Assembly: GCA_017416345.1 (NCBI GenBank)
Contig: JAFQCR010000030.1
Span: forward strand, 1-34,173
DNA length: 34,173 nt
Source of the DNA: Clostridia bacterium
GTDB lineage: Bacteria > Bacillota > Clostridia > Oscillospirales > Acutalibacteraceae
Direction of reading: 5' to 3'
A program made the position numbers and the translations under genes. Positions 1 through 7,712 of the stretch are shown piece by piece (the stretch's first letter is position 1; every line of letters starts with the position of its first letter). The notes under the pieces are model-generated. The model saw nothing but the letters and a program-made list of their open reading frames with translations, made no database searches and was not told where the DNA came from.

Positions 1-130
1 GCTAATGATGTCACTTCGTTAATGATGTATTGCTTCGCAACATTAAGGAACGCTTCGCATCATAAATGAGCGAAGCGAATTTACATCATATTGCGCAAAG
101 CGCAATGCATCACTTCGGCGTCAGCCGATA
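1..130. repeat. Hairpin-repeat array 1 (cut by left edge)
   Basis: A run of short stem-loops is separated by an AATGATGT-type spacer. AATGATGT is at 4-11 and 21-28; the opposite orientation (ACATCAT) is at 83-89. Stems seen are TTGC/GCAA around 30-40, CGCTTCGC (51-58) with GCGAAGCG (70-77), TTGCGC/GCGCAA (91-105), and TCGGC-GTCA-GCCGA (115-128). The spacer flips orientation part-way through, as in the array at 17955-18139, so both probably belong to one family. No gene is supported anywhere in 1-382; 243-337 holds only a weak ACAGT/ACTGT stem. The array may extend beyond the window. Confidence 0.7.
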
Positions 131-176
131 CTTCACTAAAAAGAGCGAGAGTTCGAATTCATACGCAAAACCATCT

Positions 177-242
177 AAATATCTTAGTAGTGGTAAATCA
201 TAATTCCGAAATGGACCATTAGGTTCGTTTCGGATTTTTTAT
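177..242. repeat. Dispersed 66-bp terminator-like repeat, copy 1
   Basis: This 66-base stretch matches 18823-18888 at 63 of 66 positions in the same orientation. It starts with the conserved ATCTTAGTAGTGG block (181-193) and ends in a hairpin, TCCGAAA/TTTCGGA with an inner GGACC/GGTTC stem, followed by a run of T. That shape is a Rho-independent terminator on the plus strand. One difference between copies changes a G-C pair to G-U in the inner stem, so pairing is kept. Upstream similarity continues loosely (GAGTTCGAA and ACGCAAAA occur before both copies, with indels). Confidence 0.75.
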
Positions 243-337
243 AGTCTGACGGGACTTGACACTTGAGAGGGCAGACGTCGTTAAGAAAAACAGTTCGGTG
301 GACTGTCATTATAACTTATTTTATGATTAATATTGAA

Positions 338-373
338 AAAGCCTGACTGAACATTTCGTTCAATCAGGCTTTA
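338..373 (-). terminator. Terminator of mntP
   Basis: Read on the minus strand, AAAGCCTGATTGAAC pairs with GTTCAGTCAGGCTTT across a five-base loop, with one G-T pair, and is followed by T residues. It lies 10 bases beyond the mntP stop codon and would end the phosphatase-mntP transcript. Confidence 0.85.
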
Positions 374-382
374 CTGTTTTAT

Positions 383-955
383 TTAAAAATTTATTACTCC
401 CAAGCCCTCAAGCAACATTTTGAGGCCTAAAAGTATCAGTATGACGCCGCCCAAGAATTCGGCTTTGGACTTGTATTTTGCTCCAAATATACTGCCGATC
501 TTTACGCCGAGCGTCGACAAAAGGAAAGTTGTCACACCGATAACCGCTATTGCAAACAGCATTTCGGTGAATGACAGCATAAAAGCAAATGTTACACCGA
601 CAGCCAATGCATCAATACTTGTTGCAATAGCCATCACGAACATTACCTTGAAGGCCAATGAGCCGCAGGTGTCGTCCTCATCCTTGGAAACGGCCTCTTT
701 GATCATATTGGCTCCAATGAGTGACAGCAGAATAAATGCGACCCAATGGTCGAACTTATTTATGTAATCGCTGAAAAGTGTGCCGAGTGAAAATCCGATA
801 AAAGGCATCAAAGCCTGGAAGAATCCAAACCAAAGACCAACCACCGAGCAACGGGTAAGGGGGGTTTTATCCATCGCAAGACCCTTGCATATCGCCACGG
901 CAAAGGCATCCATCGAAAGACCGATGCCCAAAAGTATGATTTCATAAATACTCAA
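383..955 (-). CDS. mntP: MntP-type manganese efflux pump
   Basis: This 190-residue protein consists almost entirely of hydrophobic segments, about six in two similar halves. Each half carries the acidic signature of the MntP/YtaF family: SMDAFAVAICKG near residue 14 and SIDALAVGVTF near residue 112. Family members export Mn2+ across the cytoplasmic membrane. The length matches the E. coli protein. The start is TTG at 955, chosen because GAGGTG lies six bases upstream; no ATG fits as well. It follows the phosphatase gene by 16 bases and probably shares its promoter. I looked for a yybP-ykoY manganese riboswitch ahead of the pair and did not see one. Confidence 0.9.
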   Translation of the reverse strand: MSIYEIILLGIGLSMDAFAVAICKGLAMDKTPLTRCSVVGLWFGFFQALMPFIGFSLGTLFSDYINKFDHWVAFILLSLIGANMIKEAVSKDEDDTCGSLAFKVMFVMAIATSIDALAVGVTFAFMLSFTEMLFAIAVIGVTTFLLSTLGVKIGSIFGAKYKSKAEFLGGVILILLGLKMLLEGLGVINF

Positions 956-971
956 TATCTACACCTCGTAA

Positions 972-1613
972 TCAAACATTGGCAGGGAAACCGCTTTTAT
1001 ATTCGGACAAATGAGCATCGATGCTATGCTCCAAAACCTCAAATTTACCGTTTTCATAACGTGCTACCGAGACCGAAGCGTTGGTCGACCAGGGGAGATC
1101 TTTCATTTCGGCTATGGAATTGCCGTAAGCAAAATTGAAAAAAGAACGGATAACGGTTGCGTGGGTGAAGATGGCAACCGTTTTGCCTTCATTTTCCTTG
1201 GTAATTTCGGTAATACGGCTCACAACACGCTCTGAAAGCTCCTTGACCGATTCACCGCCGTCGGGTCGGGAATTGCCGATATCGGTCAGCCAGACATTGT
1301 AGCTGTCCTTAAACTTTATCTGAAGCTCGTCAAAGGTCATACTCTCCCAGTCACCGGCATATATCTCACGAAGCTTTTGATCCTTAACGGCAGTTTTGCC
1401 GCTTAATTTAAGAAATTCGTTGCAGGTGTTATACGCTCTTAAAAGATCGCTTGAGTAAACGGTGTCGATACTAATACTATTCAGATATTTTGCGGTACAT
1501 TCTGCTTGACGGTAGCCCAAATCCGAAAGATCAAGATCGGTATGACCCAAAAATGTCTTCTTCATATTGCCAAGGCTTTGACCGTGGCGGATAAAATATA
1601 AGGTACAACTCAA
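972..1613 (-). CDS. Histidine phosphatase family protein
   Basis: The protein is about 213 residues long and begins with the branch-2,3-phosphoglycerate-mutase signature LYFIRHGQSLGN, where the RHG histidine is the residue phosphorylated in this family. A second catalytic-type histidine appears in FTHATVIRSFF. Such enzymes remove phosphate from small molecules or proteins (GpmB, CobC and PhoE are relatives); the substrate cannot be told here. I place the start at TTG 1613 because AAGGAG sits eight bases upstream; an in-frame TTG at 1634 has no ribosome-binding site. It is first in a two-gene unit with mntP. Functional coupling with manganese is possible but unproven. Confidence 0.85.
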   Translation of the reverse strand: MSCTLYFIRHGQSLGNMKKTFLGHTDLDLSDLGYRQAECTAKYLNSISIDTVYSSDLLRAYNTCNEFLKLSGKTAVKDQKLREIYAGDWESMTFDELQIKFKDSYNVWLTDIGNSRPDGGESVKELSERVVSRITEITKENEGKTVAIFTHATVIRSFFNFAYGNSIAEMKDLPWSTNASVSVARYENGKFEVLEHSIDAHLSEYKSGFPANV

Positions 1614-1637
1614 CGTTATCACTCCTTGAATCAATTT

Positions 1638-1666
1638 ATTATATTACCGACGACATATTTAGTCAA
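1638..1666 (-). promoter_or_regulatory. SigA-type promoter of the phosphatase-mntP unit
   Basis: On the minus strand TTGACT (1661-1666) is followed after 17 bases by a perfect TATAAT (1638-1643), 25 bases ahead of the TTG start. Confidence 0.8.
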
Positions 1667-1776
1667 TACCCAAATGTCAATTTGTGTTGTATGCGTTTAA
1701 TATACTAAAAAAATTTATGAAGTCACTTTTTACACTCGTTAATTGTAGATTTGTGCTGTTGGTATTATTCGTAAAA

Positions 1777-1783
1777 TGTCGAA
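1777..1783 (+). promoter_or_regulatory. Candidate Spo0A box upstream of spo0A
   Basis: TGTCGAA is an exact match to the core of the Spo0A-binding sequence established in Bacillus and clostridia. It lies about 70 bases upstream of the spo0A -35 element, which suits autoregulation. A 7-base match can occur by chance, so this is inference. Confidence 0.5.
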
Positions 1784-1850
1784 ACACGAATATGTAAATA
1801 AATTACTTAACGATACGACATATAATTACCAAAATTAACCAATTTCGCTA

Positions 1851-1879
1851 TTGATTTTGCTGTTACTACGTGGTAAAAT
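1851..1879 (+). promoter_or_regulatory. SigA-type promoter of spo0A
   Basis: TTGATT (1851-1856) and TAAAAT (1874-1879) are separated by 17 bases and lie about 34 bases ahead of the start codon. No SigH-type promoter was recognised. Confidence 0.65.
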
Positions 1880-1912
1880 ATGGCATAGTTTCAAGAAATT
1901 GGAGGTATTATA

Positions 1913-2692
1913 ATGGAAAAGAAACTAATTGTACTAATTGCTGACGACAGTACAGAGTTTGGTCAGAACTGCGCAAATGTGATCAATTCTTACGGAATGG
2001 AGGCAGCTGTTTGCCAAAAAGACGGCAGGATCTTACTTGAGTGTGCCGACAGAATACGGCCTGATGTTATTCTATCGGATATTTTTTTGCCGAATATTGA
2101 TGCGGTAGGTGTTATGAAGAAGCTTTATGCCGAAAACAGCAATATAAGGCCGATGTATTTTGTAATGTCGGGTTTTGGCAGCGCAAGGCTTGAATCCGAG
2201 GTATTATCGGCCGGTGCGGCTTACTTTTTTATCAAACCGTTTGACTTTACCGTTTTAGCTGAGCGTATTTTACAAATGTGCGGAAAGGCGCAGAAGCAGG
2301 ATGTTTTTATAAATAATAATGCACCCGTGACCGATTCCGATCTGGAGCTTATGATAACCGAGATAATCCATCAAATAGGCGTTCCCGCACACATAAAAGG
2401 GTATCATTATCTGCGTGATGCGATATTGATGTCGGTCAAAGACCCCGAATACATAAATGCAGTTACAAAATCGCTGTATCCAACCGTTGCAAAAATGCAT
2501 TCAACTACATCATCACGTGTTGAAAGGGCTATCCGTCACGCCATTGAGGTTGCCTGGGACAGAGGAGATATTGATGTGCTTAATATGTACTTCGGCTACA
2601 CCGTACACACCAGCCGAGGTAAGCCTACTAATTCGGAATTCATTGCGATGATCAGCGATAAGCTGAGATTAAGATTAAAATTGGCTTCATAA
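1913..2692 (+). CDS. spo0A: Stage 0 sporulation response regulator Spo0A
   Basis: This 259-residue protein has an N-terminal receiver domain (about 1-120) with the acidic pocket D11-D12, the phosphoacceptor D56 in LSDIFLP and the conserved lysine in FFIKPFDF. The C-terminal third is the Spo0A effector domain, recognised by [15 protein letters not shown] (DNA-recognition region), NMYFGYTV and [17 protein letters not shown]. Phosphorylated Spo0A is the master switch for entry into sporulation. The start ATG has GGAGG seven bases upstream. The gene stands alone with its own promoter and a possible self-binding box, and shares a bidirectional terminator with yetF. The more usual neighbour spoIVB is not present here. 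Confidence 0.96.
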   Translation: MEKKLIVLIADDSTEFGQNCANVINSYGMEAAVCQKDGRILLECADRIRPDVILSDIFLPNIDAVGVMKKLYAENSNIRPMYFVMSGFGSARLESEVLSAGAAYFFIKPFDFTVLAERILQMCGKAQKQDVFINNNAPVTDSDLELMITEIIHQIGVPAHIKGYHYLRDAILMSVKDPEYINAVTKSLYPTVAKMHSTTSSRVERAIRHAIEVAWDRGDIDVLNMYFGYTVHTSRGKPTNSEFIAMISDKLRLRLKLAS

Positions 2693-2695
2693 AAG

Positions 2696-2733
2696 AAAAT
2701 GAGACAGCGGCAAATTTGTTACTGTCTCATTTT
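2696..2733. terminator. Bidirectional terminator between spo0A and yetF
   Basis: AAAATGAGACAG (2696-2707) pairs with CTGTCTCATTTT (2722-2733), with T-rich tails on both strands. It serves two convergent genes, and its right arm overlaps the last codons of yetF. Confidence 0.85.
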
Positions 2734-3395
2734 TCTTTTTTTACAATGCTGTAATCACCGTTTTTTGAAGCCGTCATTATAAAAACATCTTTAAGCTGAA
2801 GATTGTTTTGTTTAACTATTTTTTGCACATCTTTTTTATCAAGATAAACGCTTTTCATTGCGTTTGTCAGTATTTTTCCGTCGCTTACGATAAGGCAGGG
2901 CATACCGTCGGGTTGCGGATTGCCTTTAAGGTCGTTGACGCTTGCGGTCTGATACGGAGGCTTTAAAAGTACACTTAACTGTCCGTTGGTTTCGAGTATT
3001 GCATATGCTACCTGAGTAATGTCAAATACTTCCTGGTTTCGCAAAACCTCCATAAGATCGGGCACCGTTACCCTTAAGCGGCGAAGCATTTTCTGGTCTA
3101 TAACACCGTCCTTAATAATAATGCAGGAATTTCCGTAAAACAGCTTGCGAAACCTGATGGATTTCATGGCAAAGACCGATATTATCAGCTCGAGCACAAC
3201 GAGTGTCATTGTTGCAACAACGCCGTTGGTGATGGGCATATCAAGGTCCTGCAACGGCATAGCTGCAATTTCGGAAATGAGTATCGTAATTACCAATTCA
3301 GATGGCTGAAGGTCGCCTATCTGACGCTTTCCCATCAAGCGGATAGCGAGAATAATTATAAAATATAATATGGTCGTTCTTAAAATGATCTGCAA
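2727..3395 (-). CDS. YetF-type DUF421 membrane protein
   Basis: This protein of about 222 residues has two or three N-terminal membrane segments followed by the soluble DUF421 domain. Recognisable blocks are LAIRLMGKRQIGDLQPSELV after the first segment and the later VPDLMEVLRNQ. Biochemical function is not established; relatives in spore formers include proteins linked to spore membrane properties. A longer frame reaches 3536 but would overlap lacI and pass through its terminator with non-family sequence. I prefer TTG 3395, with TTG 3398 as alternative, because GGTGA lies seven bases upstream. That ribosome-binding site is inside the right arm of the lacI terminator hairpin. The gene therefore depends on lacI read-through or an unseen promoter. 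Confidence 0.85.
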   Translation of the reverse strand: MQIILRTTILYFIIILAIRLMGKRQIGDLQPSELVITILISEIAAMPLQDLDMPITNGVVATMTLVVLELIISVFAMKSIRFRKLFYGNSCIIIKDGVIDQKMLRRLRVTVPDLMEVLRNQEVFDITQVAYAILETNGQLSVLLKPPYQTASVNDLKGNPQPDGMPCLIVSDGKILTNAMKSVYLDKKDVQKIVKQNNLQLKDVFIMTASKNGDYSIVKKEK

Positions 3396-3397
3396 CA

Positions 3398-3459
3398 AAA
3401 AATCACCGTCACTTATTCTGCTGTGTTTTATAAACACAAAATAAGTATCGGTGATTTTT
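3398..3459 (-). terminator. Long hairpin between lacI and yetF, containing the yetF ribosome-binding site
   Basis: On the minus strand the outer arms AAAAATCACCG and CGGTGATTTTT are perfect complements (3449-3459 with 3398-3408). An inner ACTTATT/AATAAGT stem and a TGTTT/AAACA tip complete a 62-base structure ending in T residues. It begins four bases beyond the lacI stop. The GGTGAT that serves yetF is part of the distal arm, so folding would hide it. Confidence 0.8.
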
Positions 3460-3462
3460 CTT

Positions 3463-4434
3463 TTAATATTCAGCCGAGCGACGCGGAATAAAGCGATTCG
3501 CAAGTCTTCTTTTCGGCGGAATTTCCTCGCCTTCAAGAATTGCTACGACCGTATCGACCGCATCACGGCAAATTTGATCTGTAACCGTGTCAATGCTTGC
3601 AAGAGGAGGGTTGAGATATTCACATTCGGGGATGTTGTTCATGCCGATAACCGCAATATCCTCGGGTATCTTATGACCATGATCAAGGATACATCTCATT
3701 GCTCCGATCGCCATATAATCGTAAGCGCAAATAACAGCCTCGGGAACATTTCCCGACTCAAATAGTTTCTGCATTGCGTCGTAACCGCCTTCTTCAAAGC
3801 GCTTGTCGGTAACGCTTAAAAGGGATTCATCACAATTACCTTTAAGCATGGCTACGGTATCTTTAAACATTTCCGCTTTTGCCAATGTCAGTTTTTCGGA
3901 AATGAATCCTATTCTTTCGGCCTTACGGTCGATAAGGTATTTTATTGCATCAAAAAGTGCTGTTCGGCTGTCGTTATCAAAGGTAAGTGTTTTATCGGGA
4001 ATGCTTGCGGAAGATACAGGACAGATGGAAATTACAGGTATATCATATTTTCCGGTAAGATCAGCTATGCCGTTGACTATGATGACTGCATCTACGTTGG
4101 AATAATAGTTATAGTATCTGATAAGTTCGAGCTCTGTTTCTTCCGAAAAATCGGTTGTGGCAACGCAGACCTCAAAGTTATGTTTTTTAAACTGTTCCTG
4201 CAATATGGCCATAGTACGCGAGTAAAAGCGTCCTCGAAACTCGGGGCAAATGACCGCTACAACAAATTTTGGGTATTTTGCATTGTAGTATTTTTTGAAA
4301 CAGCCGTGTTCACGTGCAACGGAAAATATCAGCTCACGGGTCTGTTCGTTGACTTCGGGGCTCATGGAAAATGCCTTTGAGACCGTTGACACCGAAACGT
4401 GAGCCAGCTTTGCTATTTTAGAAAGGGTTATCAT
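3463..4434 (-). CDS. LacI-family transcriptional regulator
   Basis: This protein of about 323 residues begins with the LacI helix-turn-helix and hinge, SKIAKLAHVSVSTVSKAF, followed by a periplasmic-binding-protein-like effector domain (for example VDAVIIVNG and DYMAIGAMRCILDHG). Proteins of this family are usually sugar-responsive repressors. The start is ATG 4434 with GGTGAT just upstream; an in-frame TTG at 4446 lies within that site and is less likely. No sugar-catabolic gene is adjacent, so the regulon is unknown; yetF downstream is the only linked gene. It is divergent from the spoIIIA operon, with promoters between them. Confidence 0.9.
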   Translation of the reverse strand: MITLSKIAKLAHVSVSTVSKAFSMSPEVNEQTRELIFSVAREHGCFKKYYNAKYPKFVVAVICPEFRGRFYSRTMAILQEQFKKHNFEVCVATTDFSEETELELIRYYNYYSNVDAVIIVNGIADLTGKYDIPVISICPVSSASIPDKTLTFDNDSRTALFDAIKYLIDRKAERIGFISEKLTLAKAEMFKDTVAMLKGNCDESLLSVTDKRFEEGGYDAMQKLFESGNVPEAVICAYDYMAIGAMRCILDHGHKIPEDIAVIGMNNIPECEYLNPPLASIDTVTDQICRDAVDTVVAILEGEEIPPKRRLANRFIPRRSAEY

Positions 4435-4454
4435 AAATATCACCAACCAAGTCT

Positions 4455-4483
4455 ATTATAATGATCGTAGCTGAAAAAATCAA
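4455..4483 (-). promoter_or_regulatory. SigA-type promoter of lacI-family gene
   Basis: On the minus strand TTGATT (4478-4483), a 17-base spacer and a perfect TATAAT (4455-4460) lie 20 bases ahead of the ATG. Confidence 0.75.
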
Positions 4484-4506
4484 TGTTTCAAGTGTTATTT
4501 TGTTTG

Positions 4507-4535
4507 TTCTATTTTATTTTTTTTAGTCATACATT
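4507..4535 (+). promoter_or_regulatory. Candidate SigE-type promoter of spoIIIA operon
   Basis: CATACATT (4528-4535) resembles the -10 element of the mother-cell factor SigE, with a weak TTCTATT 14 bases upstream. SigE control of spoIIIA is established in Bacillus. The -35 match is poor, so the assignment rests mainly on the -10 and the operon identity. Confidence 0.45.
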
Positions 4536-4558
4536 TTTACAGAAAGGACGGACGTGCT

Positions 4559-5539
4559 ATGACATCGGAAAACAGATACAAAACAGTATTGAAAATTGCG
4601 GAATATTTACCCGAACCGATTTTTTTGATTATTTCGGAGCTGCCTCAAAAGATACAGAACGAGATCACGGAGATACGGCTGAGAGCCGGACGTCCGCTTG
4701 CGTTGACCGTAAACGGAGAAAATGTTTTTATTTCGCAAAAGGGGCAGGTCTGCTATCTTAATCAACACGGTCTGTACATAGTGTCTGCAAAAGAGGTCGA
4801 GCTGACATTTCAAAATATGTGTGAGCATTCGGTCTATGCTTATACCGAACAGATAAAAAGGGGATATATCGCTTTACCGTTTGGCTGCCGTGCAGGACTT
4901 GCTGCGAGTGCAGTTTATGAAAACGGCACGGTATCGGGCTTTGCGGCGGTATCTTCGGTTAATATCAGAATAGCCTCTGAATACATCGGCTGTTCTTCAA
5001 AAATCAGACAATATCTCATAGGCGGTGTTTTGGTCTTCGGACCGCCGTCATCCGGCAAAACTACACTTTTAAGAGATATTATAAGATCGGTCTCTTACGG
5101 TGAAGGAACAAGCAGACGTCGTGTTGCGGTCATTGATTCCAGAGGGGAGCTGGCTGCCTTAAACGGTTCTGTACCTTATAACGATGTAGGACCTCTGACC
5201 GATGTCATAAACTGTACCGACAGATCGGTCGGCGTTGAGATAGCGTTGAGGACACTCAACCCTGAGGTCATAGCCTTTGATGAGCTTGGCAGCACTTCAG
5301 AGGTCAACGCTGTGGAAAAATGCTTTCATTCGGGCGCCGATATTATAACAACCGTTCACGCAGGCGATGTTTTTGATCTGAAAAACAGAGAGTGTGCAAA
5401 AAAACTGCTTTCTTCCGGTGCAGTTAAATACGCTGTTCATCTAAAATCGGTCGGCGAGACTCCTTCGGTATTTAAAGTGGAACAAAATGAGGGCGAATTT
5501 GAACTTGTGCCGATATTTAAGGAGACGGTGCTTTGCTGA
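4559..5539 (+). CDS. spoIIIAA: Stage III sporulation protein AA, secretion-type ATPase
   Basis: The 326-residue protein is related to the ATPases of type II/IV secretion systems. Its Walker A motif is GPPSSGKTT (161-169), a Walker B-like region is PEVIAFDELG, and a conserved TTVHAG follows. SpoIIIAA is thought to power or assemble the SpoIIIA-SpoIIQ channel that joins mother cell and forespore. The ATG start has an AGAAAGGA site upstream. It is the first gene of a complete AA-AH operon in canonical order, and overlaps spoIIIAB by seven bases. Confidence 0.96.
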   Translation: MTSENRYKTVLKIAEYLPEPIFLIISELPQKIQNEITEIRLRAGRPLALTVNGENVFISQKGQVCYLNQHGLYIVSAKEVELTFQNMCEHSVYAYTEQIKRGYIALPFGCRAGLAASAVYENGTVSGFAAVSSVNIRIASEYIGCSSKIRQYLIGGVLVFGPPSSGKTTLLRDIIRSVSYGEGTSRRRVAVIDSRGELAALNGSVPYNDVGPLTDVINCTDRSVGVEIALRTLNPEVIAFDELGSTSEVNAVEKCFHSGADIITTVHAGDVFDLKNRECAKKLLSSGAVKYAVHLKSVGETPSVFKVEQNEGEFELVPIFKETVLC

Positions 5540-6012
5540 GGCTTATTGGTGTGATCTTGCTGTGCTGTGTGGTTTTGTGCATTGGTTATTTTAATGTTAA
5601 CAAGTACGTAAGGCGCAGGAACTATTTGTCTGAATTATGCGATTTTTCGGCAGTTTGTGCAGATATTATGCGATGTGAAAATAAAAGTGTTTATGATGTA
5701 TTTAAAGCTTTTTGTGCAAAGGAGATTTTATTTTTAAAGCAGCTTGACCGAAAGCTCCTGGCCGATGAAACTGCAGTTTACGCCTTGCTGCGTGAACACA
5801 AAATTTCAGAAACCGATATTAGGGTGATCATACCCTTTATAACAAAGCTGGGATGCGGCGATATTGCACAGCAGACTGCACATTGCAGGTATTATTCTAC
5901 AAGGTTTGGTGAATTGCTGAAATCAGCCGAGACCGAACTGAATACCAAAGGCAAAATGCAAAGATCGTTATTTATTTTTGGTTCTATAGCGTTGTTTATT
6001 ATCTTGGTTTAA
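5533..6012 (+). CDS. spoIIIAB: Stage III sporulation protein AB
   Basis: The 159-residue protein has an N-terminal membrane segment (about 2-20), a helical middle part and a C-terminal hydrophobic segment (LFIFGSIALFIILV). It resembles GspF-like platform proteins, as known for SpoIIIAB. The start is TTG at 5533, overlapping the end of spoIIIAA, with AAGGAG nine bases upstream, so translation is probably coupled. Identity rests on both sequence and position. Confidence 0.92.
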   Translation: MLRLIGVILLCCVVLCIGYFNVNKYVRRRNYLSELCDFSAVCADIMRCENKSVYDVFKAFCAKEILFLKQLDRKLLADETAVYALLREHKISETDIRVIIPFITKLGCGDIAQQTAHCRYYSTRFGELLKSAETELNTKGKMQRSLFIFGSIALFIILV

Positions 6013-6023
6013 GGAATAGGCTT

Positions 6024-6218
6024 ATGGATGTGGATTTCATATTTAAGGTTGCGGGAATTGGCATTATAGTTGCGGTTTTAAATCAGCTTTTACAGCGCTC
6101 GGGCAGGGAAGACCAGGCTATGCTGACTACGCTTGCAGGTCTTATCGTGGTGCTGATTATGGTCGTTAATGAGATCGGAAATCTGTTTGAGACCGTAAAA
6201 TCGGTTTTTGGTCTTTAA
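6024..6218 (+). CDS. spoIIIAC: Stage III sporulation protein AC
   Basis: This small membrane protein of 64 residues has two hydrophobic helices separated by the family-typical polar turn QRSGREDQA. Length and order match SpoIIIAC of other spore formers. The stop codon is one base before the spoIIIAD start, so the two are probably translationally coupled. Confidence 0.94.
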   Translation: MDVDFIFKVAGIGIIVAVLNQLLQRSGREDQAMLTTLAGLIVVLIMVVNEIGNLFETVKSVFGL

Positions 6219-6219
6219 T

Positions 6220-6603
6220 ATGTTCTTAAAAGTAATCTTAATGTGTTTAGTGGCTTCGGTCATTATTCTTTTAATAAAAAAATATTCGCCCGAAAACGCT
6301 TTAACGGTAGCTTTGGCCGCAGTTTCGGTGATATTGCTGTTCATTATCATAAGCGCATCCGATCTTTTTTCCGAAATTAGAGAGCTTTTTGATTCCTTCG
6401 GCATTGACCCCGAAATAGTAAAGATAACATTGAAGGCGTTGGGTATCTGTTATTTGACGGGCTTTGCCGCTGACGTTTGCCGAGATTTCGGACAGACCTC
6501 GTTAGCCTCAAAGGTCGAGCTGGCGGGGAAAGTGACGGTAGTTATTTTGACGTTGCCTTTTGTTAAGCAGATACTTCGTGTTGCAACGGAGCTGATGGAA
6601 TGA
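6220..6603 (+). CDS. spoIIIAD: Stage III sporulation protein AD
   Basis: The protein has about 127 residues and four hydrophobic helices, with the conserved stretch ALGICYLTGFAADVCRDFGQ. I start it at ATG 6220, one base after the spoIIIAC stop; an in-frame TTG at 6208 would overlap spoIIIAC and adds only four residues. No good ribosome-binding site is visible, which suits coupling. The end overlaps spoIIIAE by four bases (ATGA). Confidence 0.93.
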   Translation: MFLKVILMCLVASVIILLIKKYSPENALTVALAAVSVILLFIIISASDLFSEIRELFDSFGIDPEIVKITLKALGICYLTGFAADVCRDFGQTSLASKVELAGKVTVVILTLPFVKQILRVATELME

Positions 6604-7706
6604 AGCGGCTGGCATTGATCACGTTAATACTTTTTGCTGCTGTATTTCTTCCATCTGTTGCAAAAGCCGCAGAAATCGAAGAAATATACGATGAGTATTA
6701 CACTAAAGTAAACGCTGACAGCATAAAGGATGCTCTGCCGCAGGATACGGCCGATGAGCTTGAACGCCTTGGGCTTGGAGCGGAGAACTTTTCAAAAGCG
6801 GAAGGTTTTTCCTTTAAAAACATATTTTCTCATATTGCGGATATTATCAAAAGCGGCTTTAAAAGACCGCTGATATCAGCCTGTGCCGTTATCGGTATTC
6901 TATTATTTTCATCGTGTATGGGGGAGCTTTCAAAGGAAAGTAAGCTGACCTCTTATGTCGTCAGCTTAAGCATTGCCGCAGCGGTTTTGATGCCGGTGGT
7001 CTCGGTTGTCGGAGCGTGTGTTTCGGCTGTTAAGGCAGCAGGCGTTTTTATGCTGTCGTTTATCCCGGTGTATGCAGGTGTGCTGGTTGCCAAAGGAAGA
7101 TCGCTCACGGCGGCAGGGTTTTCAACCGTTATGTTAGGCGTTTCGGAGGCTGTAACGTCGATATGCTCTTTTGTTATAGTTCCGCTTACGGGAATGCAGC
7201 TGGGGTTGTCATTAAGCGGTGCCGCGGTGACCGAGATAAACCTATCCTCGGTTTCAAGGGCTGTGACCAAGGTGTCTAAATGGGTGCTTGGCTTAAGCAC
7301 AACGGTGCTACTCGGTGTATTAAGTATGCAGACCCTTATCTCTGGCTCGGCCGATTCGTTGTCCTTCAAAACAACACGGTTTCTTGTCGGAAGTGCAGTT
7401 CCGATTGTCGGTAGCGCCGTTGCCGAGGCACTTGCCACTGTAAAGGGCTGTGTTGGTCTGCTTGGGTCATCGGTCGCCGTTTACGGAATAGCGGCGGTGG
7501 CATTGTTGTTTTTACCTTTGATCGTCGAGCTGCTGATCTGGCGTGTGATGCTGATGTTTACTTCATCAATAGCCGAAATGCTGTCACAGATAAAGGCTGC
7601 AGAGCTTATAAAGACCGTTGATAACTGCATTTCGACCGTTTTAGGTGTTTTGATATTTATAGGTGTTTTGTTCGTTATTTCAATTACGGTCGTTTTTCTT
7701 GCGTGA
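6600..7706 (+). CDS. spoIIIAE: Stage III sporulation protein AE
   Basis: The 368-residue protein has an N-terminal signal-like helix (about 1-23), an extracytoplasmic stretch, then a series of membrane helices to the C terminus. It is the largest membrane component of the SpoIIIA complex. The ATG overlaps the spoIIIAD stop in an ATGA junction. Length and order agree with the family. Confidence 0.95.
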   Translation: MKRLALITLILFAAVFLPSVAKAAEIEEIYDEYYTKVNADSIKDALPQDTADELERLGLGAENFSKAEGFSFKNIFSHIADIIKSGFKRPLISACAVIGILLFSSCMGELSKESKLTSYVVSLSIAAAVLMPVVSVVGACVSAVKAAGVFMLSFIPVYAGVLVAKGRSLTAAGFSTVMLGVSEAVTSICSFVIVPLTGMQLGLSLSGAAVTEINLSSVSRAVTKVSKWVLGLSTTVLLGVLSMQTLISGSADSLSFKTTRFLVGSAVPIVGSAVAEALATVKGCVGLLGSSVAVYGIAAVALLFLPLIVELLIWRVMLMFTSSIAEMLSQIKAAELIKTVDNCISTVLGVLIFIGVLFVISITVVFLA

Positions 7707-7712
7707 GGTACT

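Noticed and set aside
140-175. tRNA remnant suggested by GAGTTCGAATTC, like a T-arm
   Set aside because: No acceptor, D-arm or anticodon stem can be built around it, and the second repeat copy keeps only GAGTTCGAA.
250-330. Promoter starting with TTGACA near 256
   Set aside because: No acceptable -10 lies at a normal distance and there is no plus-strand gene downstream.
956-1912. yybP-ykoY manganese riboswitch upstream of mntP
   Set aside because: The leader of the phosphatase-mntP transcript is only about 20 bases long from the promoter found, and the riboswitch core motifs are not visible.
3463-4434. Local sugar-catabolic regulon for the LacI-type regulator
   Set aside because: No sugar transporter or hydrolase is adjacent, and no palindromic operator was recognised.
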